A stretch of DNA of 64,000 bases from assembly GCA_030141605.1 (NCBI GenBank), contig JAQGDQ010000032.1, forward strand, positions 479,501 to 543,500, in the 5' to 3' direction. This DNA is from Tubiluchus corallicola. Its lineage: Eukaryota; Priapulida; Priapulimorpha; Priapulimorphida; Tubiluchidae. Positions 32,238 through 46,300 of the stretch are shown in pieces (position 1 is the first letter of the stretch; every line of letters begins with the position of its first letter). The position numbers and the translations under genes were made by a program. The notes below the pieces were generated by a model. It ran no database searches. It was not told the DNA's origin and worked only from the letters and a program-made list of their open reading frames with translations.

Positions 32238-35200
32238 CTGCAAGAAAAGATACAAAAGATTATTATACTGAAAAATAACCTCATGTTAAAAGCTAAGCAT
32301 AAGTTAAGATATGCTAGGCATTTTGACAAAGTCATCATTTTAATGTCAAGTAAATTATGAAAGTCATATGTCTGAATATGGGGCAACCTACCTAGACTCA
32401 GAGATGCTAGAATATAATTTAGCGTTACTTTGACAAACTGTACATAATTATGAAGAAAAACAATTTGAGACACCAGCATTGGGTCTCTAAGGATGCTAGT
32501 ACTTTTTCTCTTAATCACCAAGATCACCATAATTACCAAAACATTCACAGTTGGGTTAGCAAGCAAACTGGTCTCGTTCTGCCCTGCTCAACCCCAATAT
32601 TTTTAATGCTAAATAGGTAAACCACACATATAAGATCCAGAACAACTCAGCAGCTAATAATACCACTTCAGTTTGCAGTCTTCGTATAACAAGAGAAGCG
32701 ACTGTAACAATAAAATCAATGCTAATGCTTACCCTAATGGCTCCAGGTGAAGGCAAGCCCACAGGAGTAAGGGTGGAGCTCCTCTCCGTGAGGCTGATAG
32801 ATGTTGTGCTGGAGGGCGTCTGGATGTATGGGTTTGAGGCGCGGTGCATTCTCTCGATGAACTTCTTAATATCTGAGTCACTCCGAGGAGCAAGAATGGA
32901 GTAATCTGCCTGTTCTTTGCTATCCTACAAGCACAAGAGGTAATAATATCATCTATGTTTACAGCATTCAAGTTGCAAGAAAACAGTAAGGTTAACATTT
33001 TCTTTATGATCTTAAGCTTCCTTTTAGCAGATAGGCTGTAATAGTTTTTGTCAGGTAGCAGTACTTTAATTAGTAGCAATACCTGCAGCAGTATACTTTG
33101 CGCTATGGCTCTTGTTTCTCCAAACCGTAGAAACTGTTGTAGGATAATCTGCTCTTCTTGCCTGGTTGCAACCATCCACTTGTCAAGAACACGCCCTGAT
33201 GCATCCTAAGAACAACAAAAGTGAAACACACGGGTAACGTAATGTCATTTAAAACTTATGTTTTCTATACCTACTCAGAAAAAGACTGTCCACATATTCA
33301 AGTTCAAGCAATCTATTATTGTTGAGATGGGACGATATACAAAACATCATAGTGCTACCTATGCCACATGATTGAAGTTGTCAAACAGGTATTTGCACCA
33401 CATATTCTTTTAGTTTACATTTCCATGAATAACATTCTCGGTCTATCTATCAGGATGGAATGAATAACAACTTGAACACCGAAAATTGTCGATAGCCACA
33501 ATTACACAGATCAAGACCATCTCTTGTGCTTTTTTAAATTGATTGGCATTAGTGATATGTACAAGACTTTTGAAGCACATAATGAGAGCATCATTTAAGG
33601 CCATTGTCATAAAATAAACAGCCAGTCAAGCCATGATTAATGACACTTGAACCCCAGGCCAGTTAATAATAAGAGCTGTTTTTGCTTAGCATGTAAGGCA
33701 TGGCCAATAAGGCCAGCAGCTGCACATAAGGAGTGTAATACTCTTATACTCAACATTCATGCTGACATAATAACTTGGACAATGAATTCCTGCATAGATT
33801 TGTAGACTTCTTTTATTGTAGTTAGGCAAACTAGTCGAGCCAAATTGAGTGCAAATTGTTCTTGGCCCTCTGGTGGCCAAGAATTCTATTAACTCTTCTA
33901 GTCACATTAAATATTTAGCAGGCACGGCGACAAGCGGGACCACGTAAATCTTAATGGCATCTGTTAGGACAGTGTGGAGTTAAATTATCTGCTGCCAAAG
34001 TGAATTGGGGAGAGACGTCCATTCGTTTATTGAATCACGATGATGTATAGATCATAACTTGTCCATCTCTGGCCTCTGCAAAGTTCGCGTGTCGCGCGGA
34101 TTGGGATGATGCGCGAACACTTAGCGATAAATAACAAATGACGCGCTGATTGACTGGCAACACTATAATGTACTGTGGGACAACAACAATCTGATTGGTG
34201 TCAATTAGCCCAAATAATGCGCGTTTATCCAAAGTGAGGGTTTTAACCCTACAGTGACTAAGGCGAATATGACTTACTTATCATACTGTGGTAGGACCGG
34301 ATCTAAATCATTTTCAGGGATAATAATGCTCTAAAACGAGATTGACATGTTAGGAACGCTGCTCCTACGCCCGTATAATTTTTGAAATTGAGACTAGCTA
34401 TTGTTGCTGAAACGAATGCTGAAGAAATTTGAATAATTAAAAAATATAAACTAGAATGTAGACTACAAAAATTGAAGCGTATGATGTCAGCCCTCGGCCT
34501 TAATTTCGTAAAATCTAAGAACGCATCTGAGCAAATGAGCTTCCAAAATAATGTCTACAATAAAAGTCTCAAAGGGAAAGGGGCAAACTGACAAAGTTCA
34601 GCAACCCTGAAAATCCTTTCATTTCGTCCTCATTTCGCTACTACAATGGTGTTTTAATATTGTAAGTACACGACATTGTAATTGGGTGGTATTGTAATTA
34701 CACTTTAAAAGCAAAATTAGAAAATAATGGACTTATGGACATTATTGGCACAGTAGACGTGCTCGTATAGATTCACGCAACAGGACAATTGATAACAATA
34801 TGCACTTATAACAAGACGAGAAGGACAATACCGGCTTTAATCAACAGGTCTATTACTAAGGGTTTTATAACTAGATAATTTGTTTTAAATGGTCGCTGAG
34901 AATAATGATTTTATTACGAGCTATATCAAAATTGAGGTTTGTGTTATATGGAAGTATACTGGTGTCTTGGCTTCAACGTTATAAAATATGCTTACTGGCA
35001 ATGCACACTGGTAACCCTGAAGTTCATTACCCCAAAGAAGGTATTTGCTAGTGAAAAAGTTTCATGGAATTGTCAAAATGACTCTCGTAAATTCTAGTCT
35101 CCTATTTTCTTTTGCAATCCAGTTTTCTCTCGGTCTTTGCTTATTCTTTTCCCATTTCTTTTATTTGTCTATTTATCCATTCACTCTTCTAAATACTGAA

Positions 35201-38200
35201 ATGTGGGGCCACAATCTTGTTTAGGAGCTGCAAATCAAAATTTGAGCTATTTTTGGAGTTTTGGGCTTTTTTATACTTGCTCAATCCAGTGTTCTTTCTC
35301 TATTGTATCGGTACGCCACCCATGACCAGACGCTATCAAATTATAAACAGAGCCTCTAAAGGATAAGAAAGGGGTACCTGAAGTAGGTTTCAGAAAAATT
35401 ATATTACTTTACTACAGCAATTTTATGCATATATCGTACTCGCGTTAAAAGGAATATTTATTTGTTTTCATTTTAATCTCCCACAATACTGTTCCGACGG
35501 TGCCATTACATGATACCACTTACGCCCAAATGTCCCAAAAAACTTTCCGTGCAAATCTATATTACTTAGCATTTCGCTTATCTGCTGAAATGACTTAGGT
35601 AACTAAAACATTAATTTAAAATGTTCTTGCCTATTGGTAAATTGTCACTGACTCATCCTCCAGAGTGCGCCACTCACTAATCAAAAACGTATTTTTAATC
35701 TTATTGACAAGCTACAGTAATTAGAAATTTTACTTAGTTAGTAACATGTGCGCAACGCACGCTCTGATTATTTTTTCAAACTTCACGCAATGTTATCTAA
35801 ACTTGTTTCAAACGATCTATCATCAAAATCGCTCCACCTAACGGTCATCGCGGTATTTTAAATTTACAAATTTTATACAACGTTACTGCCGACGCAAGCC
35901 CTGTATGCAAAAAGGCAGTAGGTAAGTGGTATAAAATTTCAAGACGAATTTTTTAAGCTTTATGAAAGTGGAGGGTTTTCTTGTGTTTTAAGAAGAAATA
36001 CAGAGCTGGGTTTGGCACACAGAAAAAGTTGTCAGTCAAATCCTAGTTTGGTCCAAAACGCAATTTTTATACCGACTTTCTAGTTTTATTCACGTAATAA
36101 ACTACGTTCTGCGAGGGTAATATAAGAAATAGGAAATAAGCTGACGAAAATTAATGGAAAGCTGCTATTATCGTGCATCAAGAATCACAATGCTAATTGC
36201 AAGTTACAATATTCACTAAGTAAAGACACAGAGATGAAATGAATTGTTGTGATGTGTAGCATCTGTCAACTTTGTTCACATGGTACATTGAGTTCGAGAA
36301 GACAGCAGTCAGAAAATTACAGAATAATGTCCAAAACAAGCTTATAGTGTCTAGGCCTTGTTAAATGCACTCCATCATAAAAAGACTGCAAGCATTTTAA
36401 TAAGAAATTGCTGGAAACAGAAAAATGACTAAAGATATCTAGCAACAAGAGACATTCCTTTTTTGTCTTTCTCACTCTCTGCCTCTCTCTCGCTTTCTCT
36501 CTTTCACTCTTCCTTTTCTGTCTGTTCATCTGTCTATTTGCATTTTCTGTTTTCTTATCTTCCTCTTCTGCCCCCTTCTTTTCCCTGCTGCTACATCTCA
36601 CCTTTCTCGCCTCTTTTTCTCTCTCCCTAGGCACTCTCTCTTGTTCCATTTCCTCTTTCTGCTTTCCTTACACTTAACACAGCCAATGTGCCAGGAATTC
36701 CACTATTGTGCGAAGATTATGATCCAATCCAATCTATCCTCGAGCTTTAAGCAGTTTATTAAACGGAGATATTTCTTTTAAAACGACCCGGAATCAGCAC
36801 ACAGTTACCAAGGTTTTATGTTCGCGTTTGAAGCACATGTCTAACATTTCCCCTGCGTGAACGCATCTTGAAATCTGTTTTTCTAACCCCGTCTGTTTTC
36901 CAGTGCGAGCTGACACTGCGTTTTAACCCAACCATTTTATTGCGTTTTTTCAAGTTTGTGGCAATTTTTTCCTCAATCGGCCTGCATCTTAATCTTCGCC
37001 CTTTGCGAAAAGCCTGTCAAAGTTAGCAGATTAACAGCCCAGTAAAGACCCATCCGACTGCCATCAGTCGTGGCTTGATGGCTCGGCACATGCCTCTGTT
37101 TACTTACACTAGCTGCATGGCTGACAGAGACTTCACAGACGAGCACATTCTTGCATGGCTTCCCTGGCTTCCTGGATCATATTTGGGGAACAAAGTGACA
37201 TGGGTGGAACTAACATTAGACCAACGGTACTCGCATGTATTATAGTGCAGGACAATAGGGTTATTATATACTTACTAGTAACTATTATTAAATAAACTGA
37301 TCAAAACGTAAAATGCGCATTGAGATTACCTGTCTCTTTTTGGCGTTTGACCATAGGCTGTCAAGCAGTTTGAAATGGTAAAAAATAAGAAATCGTGAAA
37401 TTACTTCGTCTCAAATGGGTGCCCTAAAAACACCTTTCCGCTCATCATCTATAGGCATGTATGGCTCAACAACGATGTCTCTTACGACTTACACTAACAC
37501 AAACTTATATTTGTATGAGTTGGGATGGTATTTAGCATGAGCTGGGACTCTGGCGTTTAGTCTTATACAGAGATAAGAAAGTATAAAGAAGCGAATACCA
37601 CAAGATACATAAATACTGCCAAAGAACTAAGAAGCAGTACGGGCTGCTGGGAGTAAACAATGTCAATTTCGTAAAAAATGAACTGAAACCGCTTCAATGC
37701 TCTGGAATAGGATCGAGAATGAAAGCTTCTTTAATGGATCTTACCTGCAAAATATAGCCTCTTGCATAGTCTTCATAAGTCCAGCCAAACCCATGTAGCA
37801 CCTGTAATGGAAAAGGAGTCTATTGCCAATAAGTATAATACCAGTAAGCGAGTTCAACAAATTTATTAACAATATAATATTTTCCAATATGCTTTCAGCT
37901 ATGCTTGGTAGCTACGGGAAAACAAAGATGGAAAATATAAAATCTATAAAAAGCCTAATACCTAAAAAATCACACTTAATCAGTCACACTGTGCGGATCA
38001 TAATGTTACTGCTCAATGTTTAATGTGCTTCTTGTCATATTTAAATAGCAGTGACGAGTGATCAGGGTTACACATGGGCATACCTAATAATCTGCCGTAT
38101 TTGAAATAAATAAATAAGTGATTGCAACTATTATTAGCATAATATTTTTTTACATTTCCTGAAGCAATGGATGTATTATGTTGCACACTGCACAGTATTC

Positions 38201-41200
38201 TTTCAGACTTTTGACTTAAAATCTGACAAAATCTTTGTTGGCATCAATGAATAACAATAAACGGATACCCATTACACATATTCTATAACAAGATGAGTTA
38301 CGTTTGGTTAGTGTTCAAAGTTTTTTGCTCTTCCATTCTTTTTGCTTGGTTTTTCTGTAATGTATAGCCTTTCATTGTGGTTAGGCAGAGTAAATCTATT
38401 TTTGTAAGGTTTCGGAAATGTCTGCAGAGATAACAATAATGTAGTTATTCGCTATTGTAGAAAGAGGATACAAAGGATAGTCAAAGACATCGGCAGAACC
38501 ACATACATATCTAGATGAAATTGTCCCAAGGTCGTCCCAGGGCTTGACTTTGACTATGCAGTGCTTATTGTTTAACTGATGCTCAGGTTTCAAAGTTGAT
38601 GGGGACGGAATTTCTCTTAGTACCCAGGAAAACGTCTAAAATGAGACACTGGACCAACAGAGGTGTCTCAGTCACGTCTGCCCTCCAAGAGGGAAATAGC
38701 AGCAAGCATTCAGTTCAAATTGCAAAAAAACATCTTTTTGCTAGTCGGGTCTAGTGTTGCTTAATTTTGCTCATACAGTGACCACACAACTATTCTCTCA
38801 AGAAAATTTTGATTCACAGTTTTTAAGCGTAAAGGGGGTACTAATTATGCCACGTCTATGACAATGGCAGTGATAGGGGTTAATAGCACGGGGGGGGATT
38901 TCTTTAACAGATAAACCAATCCCACATATTTAGCTTGTTATTGTATTTCTTGGCAACTGTTTGCTGTATAGAATTAGTATTGATTAAATTCGAACGAGAC
39001 ATCCACTGACATCTGTTAAAGTTTTCTCTTGTAAACTAACCTGTAGTACATCCTCATGTTGAAGTACACTAAACAATCTATCTAGCAGTATCTTTAGACG
39101 TATAGGTGTCGCCTGAGTTCCGTATAGCATCAAAGAGGCGATGTCAAATACCACGTTGGTGGTTACGATTTCCACGTGAGTGCCAAGATGGTACAAATGT
39201 CTGAAGCCAAGTTTCTCCAGCGCTGCAAAATAGTAATCATAAACAACAAGTTAGTGACCAGTGGCAAAAATGTAAATAAACATGCATGGGCTGCTGAAAA
39301 TGTTGTAAACGCGAGTAGAGCAACCAAAAACCGAAAGAAAACACTGGACTGTCATATCATTATTGATTAAAAACAAAAGAGCGTTCTTAAAGAGTATTGT
39401 AATTGGTGAGCGTTAATTTTGCACAGAATACACAAAACGGTGTCCTGTAAGTCTTTACTCGTTTCTGTCAGTGTTTCGAATTTTAAATCCACCTTAAATC
39501 CGAAATTGATCAACTTGCGAGGACGAATTCGAGGTAAATTCGCATTGAATTAGATTTTCAATATAGCATTCGAAATAAAGACTTAATCCAAAGACAAACT
39601 GAACAAACGCGGATAGGAATATTAGATTTAAAGTGTCGCCTTCTCTTATAAAAATCACCTGATAAAGAAAAGTTAAAGTCGTAACATGTATAAGCAGTTG
39701 TTTAATTAACCATTAGTCCCCATTGTCACAACTTGAGCTGAAGCAACGCAAATAACAAAATTTTGAGAGATATGTATTTCAAAAGATACAGTAGGACTAA
39801 TACTGGGAGTAAAAAGGGGGATATCATTAGCCTTGACTTGGTGAGTATAGAATTCAATTGAACTGTGTTCACTTATTTCGAATTCTAGTCCATAAAACAC
39901 AAATATATAAATACAAGGATAAAACACTATTAAAAACTAACTTAAAAACTTATTTACAGTATAAAACGTAGGTATCGTTACACATAAAATCGTTTCTCCA
40001 TTTGCTAAAAATATAAAAATTCATGCTGATATCAGAATTTAAAAAAAATTGTAATAAAATATGACTAGATTGGGCTAGTCAATTTTTAAAAGAATAAATA
40101 GCTTTTCTTATGATTACGTCAAAATGCTGAATTTGCAAGTAGATACACATTTGACTAGTGCTGCAATCACAGGGCAATGAAAATACATGCAGTTTACTTA
40201 TGCACTTGTTATAGATAACTTTCAGTTCTTTAATAATTTAGGCATTGCAATTTCTCTACAATGGTATACCATACACACCTGTGCAGTAAGTTTTAAACAA
40301 TTGTATCTTAACATCTTTTCTGATAGGAATTGTATAGATGAATCAACTAAATTGGCGTTGGATTTATCGAAAGACTTACAGTCGTCCTTAATTAACAATG
40401 ACCACCGGTTTTATTTTATTCATTTTAAAAATCATTCTACGTTTTCTATAAAGTATTGTTTTTACAGTTTGCCATATTGGAAATCAGAATCTGTCATGCA
40501 ATCCCAACAATAGTAAAAGGGGCAGGGAATGGTTGCAATGGGACCTGTTGATCTTCAAAGACAATTTTGAGATGAGACACTAAATTGCTGTAAGTATCTT
40601 AACTATGCTCGTGCGTACATACATTCTTCCTCAACATAATGAACAACCGAAAGCAGTAACAGATGAAGAAGCAGTGTTCGAATGACCGCCCATCCATTTA
40701 CTAAATATGTTCGACGCTGCTTAACTTTCTTAGTCAAAAAAGTACCGTGACAGCTGAGCATACGTGCTAGCATAACACTCAGCACATGTTGCTGCCATAG
40801 TACATTTATTAAACGTTCCATTTTTGTAGAACACAAGTTTGGTTTCGATTTCTAAAGTAAAAGCTTGAACATACACTCAAACAGTGCCTACCTCCGGTGC
40901 ACAATGGTTCACCCGGGTAAGCTCGGCTTCTTCAGGAAGCCTATAAGATTTGGACTAGAAAAACAAGGAGCTAAAATATTTACATAACCGGGATAACGCA
41001 TAAACCAATTTCAGCTACAGGACGGAACCAGGAAGACACTTGAAGATCTTAACTACGTTCTATGCGAAAATACGACTTAGCTTGTTTTTGTCACCGTTAT
41101 GTGAGACGTTCCAGCAAAAAATGAAACACGAACATGTATTTAAAACGCTTCTTAAAAACGTGAACCTTGGCTAGTAGACAAATGCACATTTAATATATAT

Positions 41201-43279
41201 ATATTATATATATATTTTATATATATATATATATATAGAGCACGTGCTGTAGTGAAGTTGCTACTATATTCGCTCTATTCTAATTATTTTTATCTCACCG
41301 AATTGAGAGATTTTGATTAATAACACCAACACCAACATGACATGTCCGAAAATAAGCTGAAACAGTAAAGCAGAAAATTGCCTGCCCGGAAGTGAACATA
41401 GGACAGGCTGTTCTAGTGAAACAGCCTAACTGCAATCTATCTGTTATGATATTTTTATATTTTTACCAGACCTGTGTTTTCTATGCCAACGACAAAGCAC
41501 AGGAAGCATTCTGGTAGTGAAGCACTGAAGCAAATAGCAGAGCAGACGAGTGGACGCAAAGCAAACGAAACAGCGATAATGTTGGCGTGTATTTTAAAAC
41601 AGCTCACTTTCAATCTTTCTTTCGGTCTGTAGATTAACCTATTACAAGAAATCCGGTTGGGATGTGGAAGTCGACTGTGTAGTAAACGTTTCTCGGTGCT
41701 CTCACGCTTGGTCACCGCAAGCTCTGGTCCTACTACGTTGGTGCAACATTGGCACCCGCATCAGAAAACGTCAAAGTATTGCAGTTGTTCACGTAGTATT
41801 TAATCACAGTGAAATCATTAATATACTAGTTGTCATGGGTCTCTGTGCGCTTCATGCGTCACATTAATACATTAATTAAAGACATGTGAATTATTTACAG
41901 AAAATTAACAAGACGTCATAAAATATGAATAACTCTATTTATGTCCCGTTACGCCTGCAGATGTCATTACTATTCGGAATGGAAGAAAAAGTATGGGATG
42001 AGAGGGGAAGGGTCAAAAAGGGCAGAAGAAGACAGTGGTCACGACAAGGAAACGGGGAGGTGAGGGAGAAGAAAGGGAACGAAGGGAGAGAGAAAAAAGG
42101 AGGGAACTGAAGAGGAGAGAAATGAGAAATGAGATGAGAATAGAGAAGAGAAGAGGAGAGGAGAGGACAGGGAAAGATAGAAGAAACGGGAAAGACCTGA
42201 AGGATAAAAACGAAAGAATAGAACTCAGATATTGTAGAGACAGCTGCATGAATAATGGTACATAATGCATATACATTTTCGTAGTGATAAGAGAAGACGT
42301 GGTACGCTTATTACGCAGACAGTAACATTGCCAGCCTTAACCAATAAGCAGTAATTCAATATAGGTGCCACTTTTATAGACCATATTCCTATAACAAACC
42401 CTTGTAACCCCTTTCTCCCTTATCAAAACATTCTTTTGATGATGATGATGATCCATCCAAGTATTGTTCAAGGAGTCAAAAGCATTATTGACCCCAGTAA
42501 GAGTGCTAACTCTTCCGAAACATGCATGGTGATAGTTTTCACTAAAACTTTAACAGAATTGAAGAAACAGTACAGCATGCCAGAAGCATTAGTTGAAGAA
42601 AAACGATACGTCTGCGAGCAGTTTTACTGTTCTTTACATCTGAGATGTGGCTGCCAGCGAAAAAGAGATGTCATGTGATGTTGCAGTTAACCCGCTAATT
42701 GGGCATACAAGTGTACCCGCCAATCAAAAGTCAGCTAGGCGGACCCAGCATGGAGCACATGCACTGCGAAAAAAATGTGTAAAATTTTCTGATAGACTAT
42801 GCAGGAATATATGCAGCAGCCTTTTTCAGTTGAATGAATGCTAAGACCTAGTTTGCGAATACAAATGATTCAATACTTGTACATAAATAAATAAGCATAC
42901 AGTTTTTTTAATCTAACTTATTAAGTATTGTAGACGTTAAATTACCAGACAAGTTTACCAGATTAGTTTTTGAAGCGCGGTATCGTTGTTGTCAATGTTA
43001 TGACCAACTGTACGCTGTACAATTTTAGTACAGGCAGTTAAATTTAAACGAAGCTCGGCGCAATTGTGGTGCCCTAATCGATAACTCACGAAATTTTGCT
43101 TAATTTCAGGGGTTACCCAGTGGCCCAGACTAATTACAAAAATATTCAACGAAGAGAAAATTGTGACATAACAACATAGCTGTAAAATCTCATAAATTAT
43201 CTGCGCAATGCACAAATTTTCAGGGATTTCTTGCTAGTGACTCGCATTACAGCAAGTTTAAATAGCAACTGAGCAACAC

Positions 43280-43340
<61 letters not shown>

Positions 43341-46300
43341 CATATCGTTCACGAGTTTGCAAAAAAAATTCACAATATAAATAAAATTTCGGCTGTTCAC
43401 ATTGAGTTTCTTCATGAAATACAGTCTATAGTATGAAACTGATGAAATCCCACGCTTGTATAATACACTCATTTTCTGTCTCTAAACTCTGTTCCGTAAA
43501 ATACGTGTACTATACAGTCAGACATTTCGATGACAAAGACCTCTTGTAAGTTTTTGTGAATAAGTTAAACAAAGTTCCAGCGGTGAATGGACTAATTTTC
43601 CGTGGACGACAAACAGAAGAGAATAGAAAACTGTTTTTGGAGAGTCTAAACAGCACGGTTAATAGTCACAACAGCCAACGACCTCAGCTATCAAAGACAT
43701 TTACAAAAGCTTGATAAAGGTGATAAATTTCAGGGGAAGAGGTTTAAATCACTTCACAGCTTGAGCTACAAAATAAAAATTAGGGGTAGGTTTAAAAGTA
43801 GTTCAAAGCATAAAAATTCACTATTATTGAGGCTTTCACTGGAATATGTAAGACTTGTTAAAGTTACTAAAATATTAATAATTATTTAAATTATGAAATG
43901 ATTTAATGTTCATATTTGCTATATCACACATCACATGATTCTTAATTGCACAAAATCGCACAATTTAAATTATGTATTTTTTCCTTTAAATGTTACTATA
44001 GCTGTTAAAAATATCTGAACAAAGCACACACGTGATAAAAGTCTATGCTCATGTGAAGGATAAGTGACTAAATAAATGCTCAGCATTACAGATTTTACAA
44101 TAGTTTCTAGCCAACTTTGCCATGCTGACTAGTCAAACTTTTAATTGTTCATGCTGTACGAATGCTCAGTGTGGCATTTAAACAGTGATTAATGAAATAT
44201 ATATGTATATAGGAAATACTAATTTTCGTTAACTTTTTAAAAGTAGAAGCCATGCAAAATGTCAACGTATAATTATGCTTTGTTTCCTTAATTACACCCT
44301 GTCAAAATGTATGTAAATTGCAATTATAAAGTGGATTTTGCCCATGTAATTTTGGCAACCCACCCGGATTTTGGCTACATTAAATCCTATAAATGAGTCA
44401 CACGTTATGCAATAAAATTTCAAAGATAAACCCATCTCGTTTGATTTGTTGGCCTTGCTTTGGGCGAAGGTCAATAATGACCGAAGGACAGCCGTGTGGC
44501 GAACGCTGTGACAAAACTTTTAATGTGATATTTCGTTTTTCATAGTCTGAAGAATTCTTAAGTTCTTGTGAAGTATGAACGTGGTGTGAATGCTGATATC
44601 ACGGCGGATCCAAGTCCAGAAAAGACGGGACAGCAGTTATTCGAATATTGAATAACTTCAGCAACTGAATCACAGACAGAGAAAAGAGATCACTGTCATT
44701 AAATAAAAATAATAATTTTTGGCCCTAGATCTTGCCAGTATAATTAAAAATGTCGCCCGTTTCTCAGATTTCGCAAAGACATGATTACAGTTTCGCCACA
44801 TGGAAATTGGATGCGCAAAATCATTGTGTGAAATTTTTTCTCACAGATGGCTGCACAAGCGATAGAAAGTTGGAATGTTGAAATCATAAACCACGCAAAC
44901 GTGCTTTCTTAAGGCTGTTCTCTCCACATAATCATCTCATATCGAGCTAATTAAATGGGACTGCTTAAATATATTCCTACACAATTGATAAACGTGTAGA
45001 TAGGTTTATCTACAATGAAAATCAGTTAGAAAGTTTTATTGAAATAAATCTAACTTTCAAAAGCCTGCGCTGCAGGAATAGCCAACATGATCTAACAGAA
45101 ATGTTTTTATTGAAATTTGTTTAACCTTTTTATTTTTGTTGTTTTAAGTTCATCGAACGTTTGCATAATTTTATGTAATAGACATAGGCTAATTGGTACT
45201 GCAGGACGTAGTTTCTGCCTTTCAGAAAGTAGCGGAAATCATTACGGCGGCAAAAGACTTAGAGGTTTTGTTAAAACCCCCAGACGTTCAGTTTTATTAC
45301 AACATCACGGGTCTATGGAATTAAATTGGTAACTTCAAAAATCGGGCGTCGCAAGGTACATAATTTTTTGATGCACTAAAAAGTTTTCTAATTTTAATGA
45401 ACTAAGAAAGTGAGACAATTAAAAATTAAAATAAAAGTATAATTAAGTGTCAAGTTAAGATTTCCCAATGCATGTTCCTCGTCAAAACACGTAACTTATG
45501 ACAATTATGTATTCACATTTGAGTACAACTTAAATTTGAAAATTTCGTGTCAAAAGTTCGCCGGCACAGCCGAGTTCAAAGTAACCACCAACATGAATGC
45601 ACCTAAATGACTGGTGATTTACAGACTAAATATTATCCGCACAATCTGTACTACAAATAACGTGATCTAGTTGATAATGTGACATGGAACAAAACTGAAC
45701 ACTACCATGTATCCTGGAGTCACTGAACCTAGAATGCTTTTACTAAACAAAAAGTGTGAAAACACTAGAACGACGCTTTCTTTCAATGGTGTATTATTTC
45801 GCGTTCCGATGCACAGACTGTGACAGTCCAATTAACACTTTTATGTGTAGGAAGAGACGCAGCAAGATATTGCCTCGTTCAAATTTAATTAGTTCCTATA
45901 AAGCTGCAGACAAAAAATATGTTTTTTATCAATAATTTTAAAAATTAAATAAGTTTAGTACTTTAGAACCTGGAAAAATAGAATATGGCCCAATAAAAAG
46001 TTAATCAGCAAAAATGCAAGCTGCTTATTTAACGTTCTTATCTTCATTTTTTCGTCAAATGCGTGTAGTTTAATCAGGTTTGATAAAGTTTTAATAGCTT
46101 TACTTTTTTCCAAAATAGGTTTTCAAAACTACGTGTAAATTTCAGTTTTATTTTCATGTGCTTCAATAAAGGTCCTTCGTGTATGCATTCTTTTTATCAA
46201 TTATAATCTTCGTGGGACGTCATAAAATGTAGTCCTGCTCATCAGCTAATCAAACTTGGATCTCAAGTAGTGTTCCAGACAAACTTTCAATCCAGTCTTT

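Noticed and set aside
36317-36649. 110-codon basic minus-strand frame as a gene
   Set aside because: It is the translation of a CT-rich tract (Glu/Lys/Arg words) with no splice or family support.
41455-41867. Possible exon cluster on both strands
   Set aside because: Overlapping open frames without family resemblance, and no splice sites in a phase that fits basonuclin.
42013-42276. Long Ser/Leu-rich and Arg/Glu-rich open frames as genes
   Set aside because: They lie in a GA-rich simple-sequence tract; biased composition removes stop codons on both strands.
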